From: an uncultured Chloroflexota bacterium
Lineage (GTDB): Bacteria > Chloroflexota > Anaerolineae > Anaerolineales > Anaerolineaceae
Length of the DNA stretch: 48,959 bases
Reading direction: 5' to 3'
NCBI GenBank assembly: GCA_902786265.1
Contig: CADACE010000035.1
Coordinates: 1 to 48,959 of the forward strand
The notes under the pieces are model-generated. The model was not told where the DNA came from. It saw only the letters and a program-made list of their open reading frames with translations, and did no database searches. Positions 21,401-26,015 of this stretch are shown here, piece after piece (the first letter of the stretch is position 1; each line of letters opens with the position of its first letter). The position numbers were made by a program, and so were the translations under genes.

Positions 21401-21401
21401 T
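6405..21401 (-). CDS. Giant multi-kinase, beta-propeller, FtsZ-like signalling protein
   Basis: About 4998 residues in one open frame. Order (residues approximate): helical TPR-like N-terminus 1-150; three copies of a linker motif (DPFAALMAQMEQEAKDRL) 160-320; Ser/Thr kinase 1 (325-590); TPR-like; propeller 1 (790-1100) and 2 (1230-1510); linker; kinase 2 (1600-1890); TPR-like; propeller 3 (2100-2420) and 4 (2540-2830); FtsZ-like 1 (2865-3105); linker; propeller 5 (3200-3490); linker; kinase 3 (3560-3850); propeller-like 6 (3950-4670); FtsZ-like 2 (4715-4965); final linker motif. Each kinase has GGMGSVWKV, an AMK lysine, an HxD loop (HRD, HQD, HRD) and DFG. Propeller blades show SPDG and TVRKWN-type ends. 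ATG at 21401 is preferred over GTG at 21407 because AGAGA then sits 7 nt upstream. The 1250-residue paralog ends 28 bases upstream. No membrane segment was seen. Confidence 0.85.
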   Translation of the reverse strand: MKSDDQSLYFDKMGNPPFPGSEDAYETNERALLVRSWEAAVQFWQQILAEEPEFIPALFNLTLRRFKVGEISGQDAVKSLLSHKELLADEPFYSLLIARLMLEIGPVTHKAIRQILLPNITDENMRKEIEKGMQQEKFIAWYIDPKYHGNGNDDAGPVSPPEDPFAALMAQMEQEAKDRLGADGSQQPSAGGQNDGLTVSDPGQDAPAAPFLALLALINLKAQGGLGQNGGQNAPADPFAALMAQMEQEAKDRLGADGSQQPAGSGENGGQNTPADPFAALMAQMEQEAKDRLGADGSQQPAPGGQNDDKTDAEITGFSSKYAKGTLLLDTYRIDSGQIDGGMGSVWKVRHTGWNVDLAMKQPQAQMFTDDGSRENFIAECQAWIDLGLHPNIVACYYVREIDGIPTIFSEWMENGSLEDHIKDKSLYVGADIKKQINLLHIAIQFARGLRYAHDCGLIHRDVKPDNVLLTNNLEAKISDFGLVKAKSGYTPAYCSMEQMEGRPLTIRTDIYSWAVSVMEMYKGSIPWANGVVAGLNCREYLEDCEVPVPEQLKQLLISCMAADPDDRPKDFAVIEKELLDIFASVVHVLYFREAPKAARETADSLNNRALSYLDLDVPEEAEKNWNRGMMLDPANPRVVYNRYVYMLRKGSVSPDYALRQYGITWNNNFCNAETGELYFRLSMEAGKPLDPFEMMSKMPDENEAEKLSARLKENVPPGYELSVIRTLEDTDKAEMRYAERESKIKDHLLRDEYPEAAVLMCETISDPVYQPCLNRPEWIALNEEIGKKCIPYAVRAWYPSGLIADVRPGSASSFSRDGSVMLLGNRLIDMETGTIIADNRIGISALDKSLQFREPDNITSHLSPDGSFYLCALKGKPFFQCIDAKTGEEKFSCSWESGSATALLISPDGSRLVSADDGNKIRTWTADGQKLETYTVNNGTVLNMFMCWDNSRLIIQSTNCFAVLEFDTADYRIITDYDGYADCAVNDAFTRMAISLGRGGLGIVDPEDTENSKVWNAPFMAAENHPLVNVTKACFMPNDQFLFLQSRDLHCYAPDPQRGLALLNMTDGVTITSIAVSPDGKYLVYGTDKGYAELWRLVYLYIPLMNGLKNADELRERYAAALENITFMSSVSKKISVYEDAYNSDTSPERLLPYAWLTAAGKPDKTPENLLPDFIKELQRRNLGFTLESAMIAALKDARVRLGYSQPEDRDEPAKRDDGPEFLSGRPVFSAKPDRADEPISFDAGSETMLFLCGQKLYGIKTGDIINDSAKGRKGLEITSGLSPEGDFFLRAKWKENAFEKVDPVSGSVLAVCERGTEPLVHLLISYDGKMLISSYEDGSIGIWDGEGKFLRSTVSLDPDIRGLFLTPDNKRLYIQTGRKMIFVETETKRMNLISAWPCESGWRIATDSLFSDFLYAKGSAGLAVYDAARPIEKGFFPDIPADLVCFLPGSMEVLCAYGNSLSVWDLVWNQCLGQAELPGAIERICASESGRYLAASVSGCVYVWDRYPEKSGSDNQNQESDTGAQHPAGSGQDAGSQDAGKTDPDSGQNDPVDPIAALMAEMEQNAAERLGASGARQPAVSGQTGNETAPSSLKLAKGSLLLDTYRVESDQIDGGMGSVWKVRHTGWDVDLAMKRPKPDLFADELSRHNFIQECEVWVNLGLHPNIVSCYYVREIESIPTIFSEWMDNGDLEGRIKDGSLYKGSDREVQARLLDIAIQFARGLRYAHESGLIHQDVKPANLLLTKDWDAGVSDFGLAKARGRLNAAGGPEDNTATHVAANGAYTPAYCSMEQMDRKTLTRRTDIYSWAVSVMEMYYGSCPWANGVVAGMNCRNYLDQSKIPVPPKLKSLLMNCMETEPEKRPESMGDVESALCTVYREVTGKPYPRPQPKAAPDTADSLNNRALSFLDLGRPEEADRIWSQTALKFPAHTNTLFNHTLFLVRSSQMSLYEGQCYLSANWENHFNEAEPGLLLAQLSLEFGDQHTVQDVLDYLSQNCVSNSADTPERIRQFRDQTGRDDYRCTYEISRVQNRTEQEAFDRKCDEKLSELNSLAEAGDYNQASLELFTTYMSREYPDAIYRPDWLEFYEKLSRKCFPVHVISQWPLMSVPDVNENDRVSFSDDSNFFLCGERLFDLRTGEMIADNRTSPEVHQDELDNIRNVLNALGINEPLDLSEGFICSTISPDGSFYLRAIAGGIDFRKVDAHSGQNLADCSGHIAPVTALAISRDGKLFASGDDNGTVRVWNSDGSFVKEMSFSIQRVQDIQFSYDNRKLILLYRYSVVMADLADDSSDPQFFIYNGHMEISSDLSYRNLALAMGDNGLQSYNIAAKEFTKHEDEIAAMRGQGHGVKSPRSVCVMPNDHFVLFGDRKMLCFFDMQSDRTLSAIHMPDEITQISCSRDMKYVAAVSGGKAQIWQVMYAYRWIKPEDALGFDVPGACAWVRISADSEKSSAELLPGLMTELTDRGFGIIPQDKALALLEKTRKEMESQGFFKPLSAADSGSSLSSVGPLSVSQDGDNDSDPGIASPVTVEKAAIPGADEKSKVMLSPDGKRIYILDEAALICLSADSMSQRYKTAAPFVVLGDVKITSDGRYLLCCGLSKDGFSLTVIDTADGSTLHCLTGHKSAVNAVVPHPDCRHCYTASADGTVRKWNYLTGTCELVSEDINTKIWNLCLSPDGKTICIRAGEDWHKYSFSFLDAETLKKRKKSEEMTYNIFDMEFSADSSRVILCSSDGIFAISADDLSLEKLNAEGKYFLCMGINSNRSKCLAGCLYGEIRLFDLLSGHSSGIISCGEENYISAISASKDLSVIACCIHNMTWFLLKNPFVSGNETSSENQCDIHNAGTIVDPGPDPVDISAGNERFDGITIVSGRDSFLKIAAEMGNIPDDRLWYMITDEWLREHRVEDNNFNRCVVKQIGCPEENYDEFFEKALKLLRQKQSEQNILSGEMLFVSGEAGTAADVFYGSALCSLAKGSGMTSVCLMKLPFKFETSPSKRKLPPWGIRNFRKQADAVFVVDQSAVMNDIADRSMKFDEFFEVVDKAQSLIICSFEKVKELLKNKRVYSVEIKKTDEGTEFDESDPLFMGVFLSKEQHYAVRVKPDPNDDGGGSGGSDKPDDDPKDPFAALMSQMEQNAADRLGTNDDQQPAGSGQTGNGIAGFAIGSGPTVSEIASVDPDNDPLFDQNDESEDLTPVEAEKKLIPFTDAESVVVLSPDGQWIYILNKEKLRCLAAETMEQRYEAEVSFIVLGKVEISADGLYLLCCGLTDESFSLTVIDTADGKKLRCLSGYKSAVNDVALHPDGKHCFVGYGDGVVRKWDFLSGVCEKESENCGSKIWDLCLSPDGKTIFIRCGDEWTETVFSFLDAEKLSIKKTSEKLSYGVYDMFFSADGTRVFFCDSPGGYSFADANLDVDTPEVEGIPFFCLKANAGRKKCLLGGMDGEIRLLESETARCLGIIDGREGNLIEKMSVSKDISLIAAKVFKKNWVLLKNPFAENDPAVQQDDTHAASPQKSDDNMNSNDPFAALLAGLEQEAQNRIDMEKRPGTGARNSGQNDNPAFSKGKTLLGTYRIDSDQINGGMGSVWKVHHTGWNVDLAMKRPQPQMFADETSKTNFINECQYWIRLGFHPNIVSCYYVREIEGVPTIFSEWMDNGSLENRIQDRSLYLGDPGTVQARLLDIAIQYARGLRYAHESGLIHRDVKPDNLLLSKDWQAKAADFGLVKARAQLTLEDNGSNADKRATQMAGKNIYTPAYCSMEQMDGQVLTRSTDIYSWAVSVMEMYYGSVPWVNGVVAGINCHDYLSDPKGRIPVPQALRDLLSRCMETDREKRPQDFSLIEKELLTIYRNVTGIVYFRPEPKAAADTADSLNNRALSFLDLDMPQKAVEFWESALKKDPGNAQVIFNRALYSFRSGQASINQAEDMLSSIQDTDIRAECIEALRNEKGELRLKMRWMDCRVLDVSEDGRFACGLEWDAYNMKYHPDIPNSNQLYLMPKADAEKDILTEEDGEAAEIWEDELNTETPDMVDSGTGSNCMSLSGNGRFLAVTQTGEDDDEEDEEYGEETMSTSVWEIPQPDTMEGYFQEVDFDEDNLVRSFPFGGGILNRDGSMIAFQLMNEDSEIDGIQICETKSGKKLKRLSSDLYFLDFTPQGNLAVLNVEEDELSIITPTGKICPGTKKMKGLKEAFWSFRRNALLTENESRLCVFSEKQCYYWNTQSGELLHTFSWKEGKPIEAIFMDDNRIFIVFRIETNSEGGKNHHTVPYADLYPWDTRNGKPGKNFEYIYIASVWDLSTGNLVTGEEADFTEISERTHVESIFRLMKGSAYMPRFLPGKKAEFRVSVIEKTEMRLLMQSEYDQAMTKAADAKHRKDRMSEFRALSKALSLPGYENDEGALVQWKEAGNGLPKCGIRQMVLLDHWTNRDQMKNSSGPKRDVLVPFTSVLEEVGKEIKERFGKYYGFTSRRDGKVLGDAVYSEPVNYSEDKRFLLVRNKTEERRQYGLRREKFTTVFHGAVILDTRTKQVIWRRDALICTGKIFYDIGYRIINKEYCPTDGTYPKTLPEDQKVTMQMDPSGSYVLTADQTLRVYDVNSGDCRILSQDGPFRDAFFLDHGSLILCVNQKEVIRVLDVGTGVCRYEYSLPWGEYQGVRKIDDDHFYVSAGKQYRTCHIQWDYRLTDGSMTGTPGCLPVEVVPDPYVGHNYTGMRGLMQNGLKPYEPVLFSSRISSLQFIYHEIEDKLFMDNLWLINDEQKVYEQIDGQTEDDKIFFNDCIVDPLSQESGNFRETYQRAKNLIDRRQKEADILMRGLERELLITVGKLSEPVECFYFPALSALAETVGMPNLCFAEMPFESEGNAKRKFSEESLAELRKHADMVIVLDPDEINRKIAGKSLALADLFTVMNKSWACLIRNYSRLVVLPENEKVFTVEILKTSEESDFDKNDVRCMGSIFHKDQHYYVYLRSEDVTSASHVLDQTGNTDPDDPFADLMAKLEADAKKRLKKK
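6510..7258 (-). other. Degenerate FtsZ/tubulin-like module 2 (within the giant protein)
   Basis: About residues 4715-4965. The pattern follows FtsZ order: DNLWLIND (cf. FFAVNTD), ELLITVGK (cf. VFIAAGMGGG), ALSALAETVGM (cf. VIAEIAKELG), MPFESEGNAKRKF (cf. KPFSFEGRKRM), LAELRKHADMVIVLDPDE (cf. IEELRKHVDTLIVIPND) and SLALADLFTVM. The glycine-rich GTP loop GGGTGTG is replaced by VGKLSEPVE, so GTP binding as in FtsZ is unlikely. Confidence 0.65.
9860..10725 (-). other. Kinase domain 3 (within the giant protein)
   Basis: About residues 3560-3850. Carries GGMGSVWKV, the lysine in LAMKRP, HRDVKPDN, ADFGLVKA and TDIYSWAVSVMEM, all expected for an active Hanks-type kinase. A linker motif (DPFAALLAGLEQEAQNRI) precedes it and a TPR-like repeat follows. 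Confidence 0.8.
10940..13790 (-). repeat. Duplicated propeller blocks flanking FtsZ-like module 1
   Basis: Propeller 4 (12920-13790) and propeller 5 (10940-11800) are clear duplicates. Matching segments include VMLSPDGKRIYIL/VVLSPDGQWIYIL, SLTVIDTADG in both, KIWNLCLSPDGKT/KIWDLCLSPDGKT and WFLLKNPF/WVLLKNPF. The FtsZ-like module and a linker lie between them, which suggests tandem duplication of a whole gene unit followed by fusion. Confidence 0.75.
12090..12812 (-). other. Degenerate FtsZ/tubulin-like module 1 (within the giant protein)
   Basis: About residues 2865-3105. ITIVSGRDSFLKIA corresponds to the first FtsZ strand and glycine loop (IKVIGVGGGGGNAV) with its glycines lost. Then come LWYMITDEWL (cf. 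FFAVNTDAQAL), EMLFVSGEAGTAAD (cf. MVFIAAGMGGGTGTGA), MKLPFKFE (cf. TKPFNFEG), RKQADAVFVVDQ (cf. SKHVDSLITIPND) and FDEFFEVVDKA. It retains the FtsZ strand order through the central helix but not the GTP-binding consensus. Confidence 0.65.
15740..16610 (-). other. Kinase domain 2 (within the giant protein)
   Basis: About residues 1600-1890. Carries GGMGSVWKV, LAMKRP, SDFGLAKA and TDIYSWAV. The catalytic loop reads IHQDVKPAN: the aspartate is kept, the usual Arg before it is Gln, and the Asp of KPDN is Ala. It is the most deviant catalytic loop of the four propeller-linked kinases, but activity is not excluded. Confidence 0.75.
19640..20435 (-). other. Kinase domain 1 (within the giant protein)
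   Basis: About residues 325-590. Carries GGMGSVWKV, LAMKQP, IHRDVKPDN, ISDFGLVKA and TDIYSWAV. Its activation segment is shorter than in kinases 2 and 3, going almost directly from DFGLVKAKSG to YTPAYCSMEQM. Confidence 0.8.
20480..20925 (-). repeat. Three DNA-level copies of the linker motif
   Basis: Three near-identical units of roughly 95-105 bases encode DPFAALMAQMEQEAKDRL followed by GADGSQQP and a Gly/Asn/Pro-rich tail. A decayed fourth unit (APFLALLALINLKAQ) lies between the first and second in reading direction. Single diverged copies occur later in the same protein and at its last residues. Confidence 0.85.
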
Positions 21402-21429
21402 AGTCACATCTCTTTCACTGCTTTACGCG

Positions 21430-24400
21430 CTATGCATAAAATCTTTTCATCTGATAGTCATACTCAAGCCGGAGGACCTTATCCGGTCCATGTAAAGAAT
21501 GATAAATATAAATTTCCCTGCCATCAGGACGAAAAGAAATATTCTTCACATCACGAATAACTTCTTTAAACACAATTTCATTTTCCAAAATATCCAAAAC
21601 ACATAAATCAATATCAGGTGAATTGTCCGTACGCATTGTATAAGCCATAAACCTGCCTTCCGAAAACTGCAGGGTATTGTCAACCCAACCGGAGGTTCGA
21701 TGCAGACAAAGCATGTTTGTCTCCGAATCATATATACGGATCTCATCCGGCTGCTGCTTTTGATAAGAAACGTGGACGCAGATCCTGTCTCTGGTCCCAT
21801 TCACGTAATCTCTGCACACCGGATTTCGGTATGTGGTGAAAATATCAGTCACAGCGGATATCATTTCTCCGGAATTGACGCTGTAGCGTTCCACCAGATT
21901 GAAAGGCTGCTGCAAGGTACAGGCATTATAGCTTGCCTCTCTGGGACCCGAGGCTATCGTTTCATTATTCAGGTAACAGAAAAATCCGAATCTTGCCTCC
22001 CGCAAAAACCAGTAATCTGAAGGCGTTTGTATTTTGGTCACAGTGCCTGAGGATATATCGAGCTGAAAGATTTGTTCCTTCCGTTCCGAAAACAGGTACC
22101 AGAACAGCAGATATCTCCCGCCGGGATCCAAATCGAAGATATCTGTGGACTCTCTCTCCGCGATACTGTTATCCTTTTCACGCAGTTTCCGCAGGAATTT
22201 CCCGCTTATATCAAACAAAAGACATTCCAATTGATTGGTAAAAGCATAGATATACCCGTTTCGTACCGCGGCATATTCCGCATCAGAGGGCAGGGTAACC
22301 TTGCGGATCGGTGTTCCGTCCGGAGAAAATATATGGATACCTTTTTCCGGATACCGGGAAGTATATAATGCCCACCCGCCATCCCCGAGCCGGGAATAGT
22401 TCTCAGCAATGCCTTCTGTATAATAATTATGTCTTTCCCCGGAATGCGGCGCGAATACGGCAAAATCCGCAGACTGCGGAATATCCCCGGTATACCGCAG
22501 AGAACGCAGCTTACGTTTCTCCGCCACCGCCTCCAGGGCTGTTCCCATCTCAAATGAATCACGGCTTCCCAAAAATCCCGGGATCTCACAGCACCGGCGA
22601 TGGATCTCGACTGCCCGGGCGTAGTCACCTGATGTGAAAGAATCATTAAAGCTATCCTTCAAAAGGAGCAGACGGTTCTCTTCTTCGGTACGGTGCTGTG
22701 ATGAAACAATATGAGAAAGCCGCCATTGCGATATTTCCGGATGGATCACAGGCAGCCGGACAAAAGCCCAGCGATAGCGATTATCACAAATCAGCAGCGT
22801 CCGGCTTGCTTCATCAAAGGATACTCCCGTTTCTTTCCCGGTCCACGGCATCTTTGCGGGCATCGGCATGGTGCAGAAACGCTCATGCGCAAAATCCCAG
22901 ATGCCTAAACGCCTTTCGTCATTCATGTATAAAAGTTTATGTTCACTGTCAAATTTGAGCGGATGAAATGAGCCGGTGTGCTCCATGGGAAATTTCATTA
23001 TTGGTATTTTCTGATAATTTTCATCCAGATAAAAACGCTCGCCATCAGTGTACTGATAGCAAAGCAGGGGTGTTCCGCCATCCCCTGTCTCACAGTATTT
23101 TTCGATCGCCCGTGTGAATTTGAAAACTTCCCGGATAATTCCATCCTTATCAACGACCTGCAGTGTCATCTTCCGCTGCTGATTTCTTCCGCGGAACAAT
23201 GCCCTGTTCCCGGGAAGAAAACTGATGAAATTCCAGTCCTCTTTGATCCTGATTTGAAAAGAAGGAACATCCACGAGCAGAGTAAAAACATCCCTGTATT
23301 TCGGATCTGATACATGGAAAGGTCCAAGCCTTCTGTAAAACCGAAAGATAACCTGTCTGCCGGTCTTATCGATAAGAGGCGTATACAAGTCAACTTTTCC
23401 GGCATATTTATTTTCAAGATCGCTGCGAGGATCATATTTCTCCTTACCCTGCATATTGATCAATAAATGCGGACCTTTTGTGATATTTTTTTTCTTTACA
23501 TCATAAAGACAAAGATAATAGAGAGAATGGCATTCTTTCTTCCCGATCCATCCATGAGCAAAAATCACGGTCAGCATCTGACCCGTACCAGGCAGCAGCG
23601 CGGAATGTGTCACATCGAGATGATAAATCTTCCAACCCTTCTGCAGCAGATCGATTTTGATCTCCTCTGCAGCATTCCGGACAGCTTCCATGGGATCATC
23701 ATCAAGCTCAATACCCGTTTTCAGGTCCCGGCGAAACAGCTCAGGCTGCTCTTTCCTGCTCTTGCTGTAAAAAAACAAAGCTTCATTTTCCGAAAATGAA
23801 CAAGTCCTGTTATTTATCGGTTCTCTGAGGGCCGGACCATAGTGCTCCAGTACATTCCTGATCAGCACAGGCTCCAAACTGCCGCCGTTATCATGGGAAA
23901 GCACCTCAACCAGCCCGGCGTCACGTACCTCTTTGCGGCGCCTGAGTTCCTCAATCGCCTCATAATCAAACTTTTTTCCGCTGCGGACCAAATGCAGCTC
24001 ACGGTTGAAACGGGCATCGATATGGTTCGGATCTTTATCCAGTGCTAATGCCCAATATTTTTCGGCATTTTCATCCTGTCCCATATCCAGATAGGAAAGT
24101 GCGCGGTTGTTGAGAGAGTCCGCCGTATCGGACGCTGCTTTCGGTTCCGGACGCGGATAGCTGCTTCCGGTTACCTGTTGGTAAATCATGAGAAGTTCTT
24201 TTTCGACAGCATCAAAGTCATGCGGACGAGCTTTCGGTTCTGTCTCCAGACATTTCGCAAGCAGCTCCGCAAGTCTTTCCGGCATCGGGACCCTGCTGTC
24301 AGGATCAGTAAAATAATTGCGGCAGCCCATGCCTGCCACGACTCCGTTGGACCAGGGATGGCTGCCGTAATACATTTCCATTACCGAGACCGCCCAGGAA

Positions 24401-25182
24401 TAAATATCCGTCCGTCGGGTGAGCGGTCTGCCATCCATCTGTTCCATCGAACAGTAAGCAGGGGTATATCCGCCGGAAGGAGCCATGTGCGTCGCTCCCG
24501 CATCATCTGACTGTGTCTTTTCGCCATCTAAAACGGTCAGCTGTGCACGGGCTTTCGCGAGCCCGAAATCCGCCGCCTTTGCCTGCCAGTCATTGGTCAG
24601 CAGCACATTATCCGGCTTCACATCCTGATGGATCAGTCCTTTTTCATGCGCGAAATGCAGACCGCGTGCATACTGGATCGCGATATCCAGCAGCCGTGAC
24701 TGTACTTCCTCGTCATTGTCCTGATACAGCGTCCCGTCCTGTATGCGGTTTTCCAGACTGCCGTTTTCCATCCATTCGGAAAAAATCGTCGGAACATCCT
24801 CGATCTCACGTACATAGTAACAGGAAACGATATTCGGATGCAGCCCCAGTTCGATCCACGCCCGGCATTCATTGATGAAATTTAACTTTGCTGTTTCATC
24901 AGTGAACAGTTCAGGCTTCGGGCGCTTCATCGCCAGGTCTACATTCCATCCCAGATGGCGGACTTTCCAGACCGACCCCATCCCGCCTTCGATTGGATCA
25001 CTGTCGATCCGGTAGGTATCCAGCAGCATTTTTCCCTTGCGGAAGTAATCCTGAACCGAAGTGACGTTCAGCCGTCTGGCTGCTTCCGTATGAGCGGCGG
25101 CAAGGAGCTGAGCCCAGAAATCATCTTCATTTCCGGCATTCCCGGGATTGTTTTTCAGAGCCTTATCATCCTTTCCCGCCAT
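21430..25182 (-). CDS. Ser/Thr kinase with TPR-like and beta-propeller regions
   Basis: 1250 residues. The N-terminus has a version of the linker helix (DDFWAQLLAAAHTEAARRL). A Hanks-type kinase spans ~48-330: GGMGSVWKV, lysine in LAMKRPK (K86), catalytic loop IHQDVKPDN (~184, Gln in place of the usual Arg), ADFGLAKA and TDIYSWAVSVMEM. A TPR-like helical pair (ADSLNNRALSYLDMGQDENA) follows at ~355-410. The remaining ~800 residues are beta-rich with propeller-like blades (LLFWYLFS, SFRPDGREIYIY). There is no FtsZ-like module, unlike its giant neighbour, and no membrane segment. Start at 25182 has only a weak GAGAG ribosome site. The PP2C gene ends 50 bases upstream. It probably phosphorylates cluster proteins or sensed targets that bind the propeller; the target is unknown. 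Confidence 0.85.
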   Translation of the reverse strand: MAGKDDKALKNNPGNAGNEDDFWAQLLAAAHTEAARRLNVTSVQDYFRKGKMLLDTYRIDSDPIEGGMGSVWKVRHLGWNVDLAMKRPKPELFTDETAKLNFINECRAWIELGLHPNIVSCYYVREIEDVPTIFSEWMENGSLENRIQDGTLYQDNDEEVQSRLLDIAIQYARGLHFAHEKGLIHQDVKPDNVLLTNDWQAKAADFGLAKARAQLTVLDGEKTQSDDAGATHMAPSGGYTPAYCSMEQMDGRPLTRRTDIYSWAVSVMEMYYGSHPWSNGVVAGMGCRNYFTDPDSRVPMPERLAELLAKCLETEPKARPHDFDAVEKELLMIYQQVTGSSYPRPEPKAASDTADSLNNRALSYLDMGQDENAEKYWALALDKDPNHIDARFNRELHLVRSGKKFDYEAIEELRRRKEVRDAGLVEVLSHDNGGSLEPVLIRNVLEHYGPALREPINNRTCSFSENEALFFYSKSRKEQPELFRRDLKTGIELDDDPMEAVRNAAEEIKIDLLQKGWKIYHLDVTHSALLPGTGQMLTVIFAHGWIGKKECHSLYYLCLYDVKKKNITKGPHLLINMQGKEKYDPRSDLENKYAGKVDLYTPLIDKTGRQVIFRFYRRLGPFHVSDPKYRDVFTLLVDVPSFQIRIKEDWNFISFLPGNRALFRGRNQQRKMTLQVVDKDGIIREVFKFTRAIEKYCETGDGGTPLLCYQYTDGERFYLDENYQKIPIMKFPMEHTGSFHPLKFDSEHKLLYMNDERRLGIWDFAHERFCTMPMPAKMPWTGKETGVSFDEASRTLLICDNRYRWAFVRLPVIHPEISQWRLSHIVSSQHRTEEENRLLLLKDSFNDSFTSGDYARAVEIHRRCCEIPGFLGSRDSFEMGTALEAVAEKRKLRSLRYTGDIPQSADFAVFAPHSGERHNYYTEGIAENYSRLGDGGWALYTSRYPEKGIHIFSPDGTPIRKVTLPSDAEYAAVRNGYIYAFTNQLECLLFDISGKFLRKLREKDNSIAERESTDIFDLDPGGRYLLFWYLFSERKEQIFQLDISSGTVTKIQTPSDYWFLREARFGFFCYLNNETIASGPREASYNACTLQQPFNLVERYSVNSGEMISAVTDIFTTYRNPVCRDYVNGTRDRICVHVSYQKQQPDEIRIYDSETNMLCLHRTSGWVDNTLQFSEGRFMAYTMRTDNSPDIDLCVLDILENEIVFKEVIRDVKNISFRPDGREIYIYHSLHGPDKVLRLEYDYQMKRFYA

Positions 25183-25232
25183 TTCACACTCTCATTGTTT
25201 TATTTATCGCGTAAAATGCGCAGCAGCGCTCA

Positions 25233-26015
25233 TCATTGACTGCTGTCTGTCTGCGCATCACCGATTTTCACGATCACCGCGGAAATGTTATCCTTTCCGC
25301 CATGTTTTTTGGCACTGTCAATAAGCTTTTTACAGATTTTATCGAGAGGATCATCAGCCAGGAGCAGCTTTGTTATCTCTTTTTCCGGCACCATGCCATA
25401 GAGCCCGTCGCTGCACATCAGGATCTTATCTCCCGGGAAGACCGGCGTGATCCAGGTCATCGGTTCCGCCGGTGCTTCCATACCGACAAAAGCATAAAGG
25501 CGGGAACTGGCGGGACTTTCAGCCGCTTCTTCACGCGTCATCTTCTCGTTTCGCACCAGCAGACCGGCAATGTTCATATCCTCCGAAATCTGGGTCAGCT
25601 CTTTTCCACGCAGCAGATATCCGCGGCTGTCACCCAGTCCCACAAAAATCGCCTGATCCCGCAGAAGCCAGACACCGGCCAGTGTCGCCCCATAATCAAA
25701 ACGCTTCGTGCTGTTGCCCTTATTAAAAAGCGCGTCACTGAGCATCTGTGCGTCATACCGCAGCATTTCCGCTGCTTCTTCCGGAGTGGTATTTTCCGTT
25801 AATTTTTCCGCGCTGATATCCACCAGCTTCGGCATGGATGAACTGACATAAATCGCGGAGTTTTCACCGTAAAGCAGGCCACCCATACCGTCGGAAACAC
25901 CAAAAAAGTTTTGGTCCGGATGCAGGATGATGCGGTCCTGGTTGGTATCACGCAGCTTACCGATATCACAAAGTCCCGCGAAGGTATAAGTCAAAGAAAA
26001 AGCTGAGCCGCTCAT
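25233..26015 (-). CDS. PP2C-family Ser/Thr protein phosphatase
   Basis: 260 residues, the usual size for a bare bacterial PP2C (PppA/PrpC/Stp type). The metal-binding signature runs through the protein: RDTNQDR near the N-terminus, VSDGMGG (~40), GLGDSRGYL in the middle, MCSDGLYGM (~180) and GGKDNIS near the C-terminus. These Asp residues bind the two Mn/Mg ions that hydrolyse phospho-Ser/Thr. No membrane helix, so cytosolic. The ATG at 26015 overlaps the TGA of the upstream kinase gene by one base, with AAAGGA 8 nt upstream; this implies translational coupling of kinase and phosphatase. A GTG directly before the ATG is less likely. It presumably reverses the phosphorylation made by the clustered kinases. 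Confidence 0.93.
   Translation of the reverse strand: MSGSAFSLTYTFAGLCDIGKLRDTNQDRIILHPDQNFFGVSDGMGGLLYGENSAIYVSSSMPKLVDISAEKLTENTTPEEAAEMLRYDAQMLSDALFNKGNSTKRFDYGATLAGVWLLRDQAIFVGLGDSRGYLLRGKELTQISEDMNIAGLLVRNEKMTREEAAESPASSRLYAFVGMEAPAEPMTWITPVFPGDKILMCSDGLYGMVPEKEITKLLLADDPLDKICKKLIDSAKKHGGKDNISAVIVKIGDAQTDSSQ

Noticed and set aside
21405..21407. GTG as the start of the giant protein
   Set aside because: The ATG two codons further in has better spacing to the AGAGA ribosome site; the difference is two residues.
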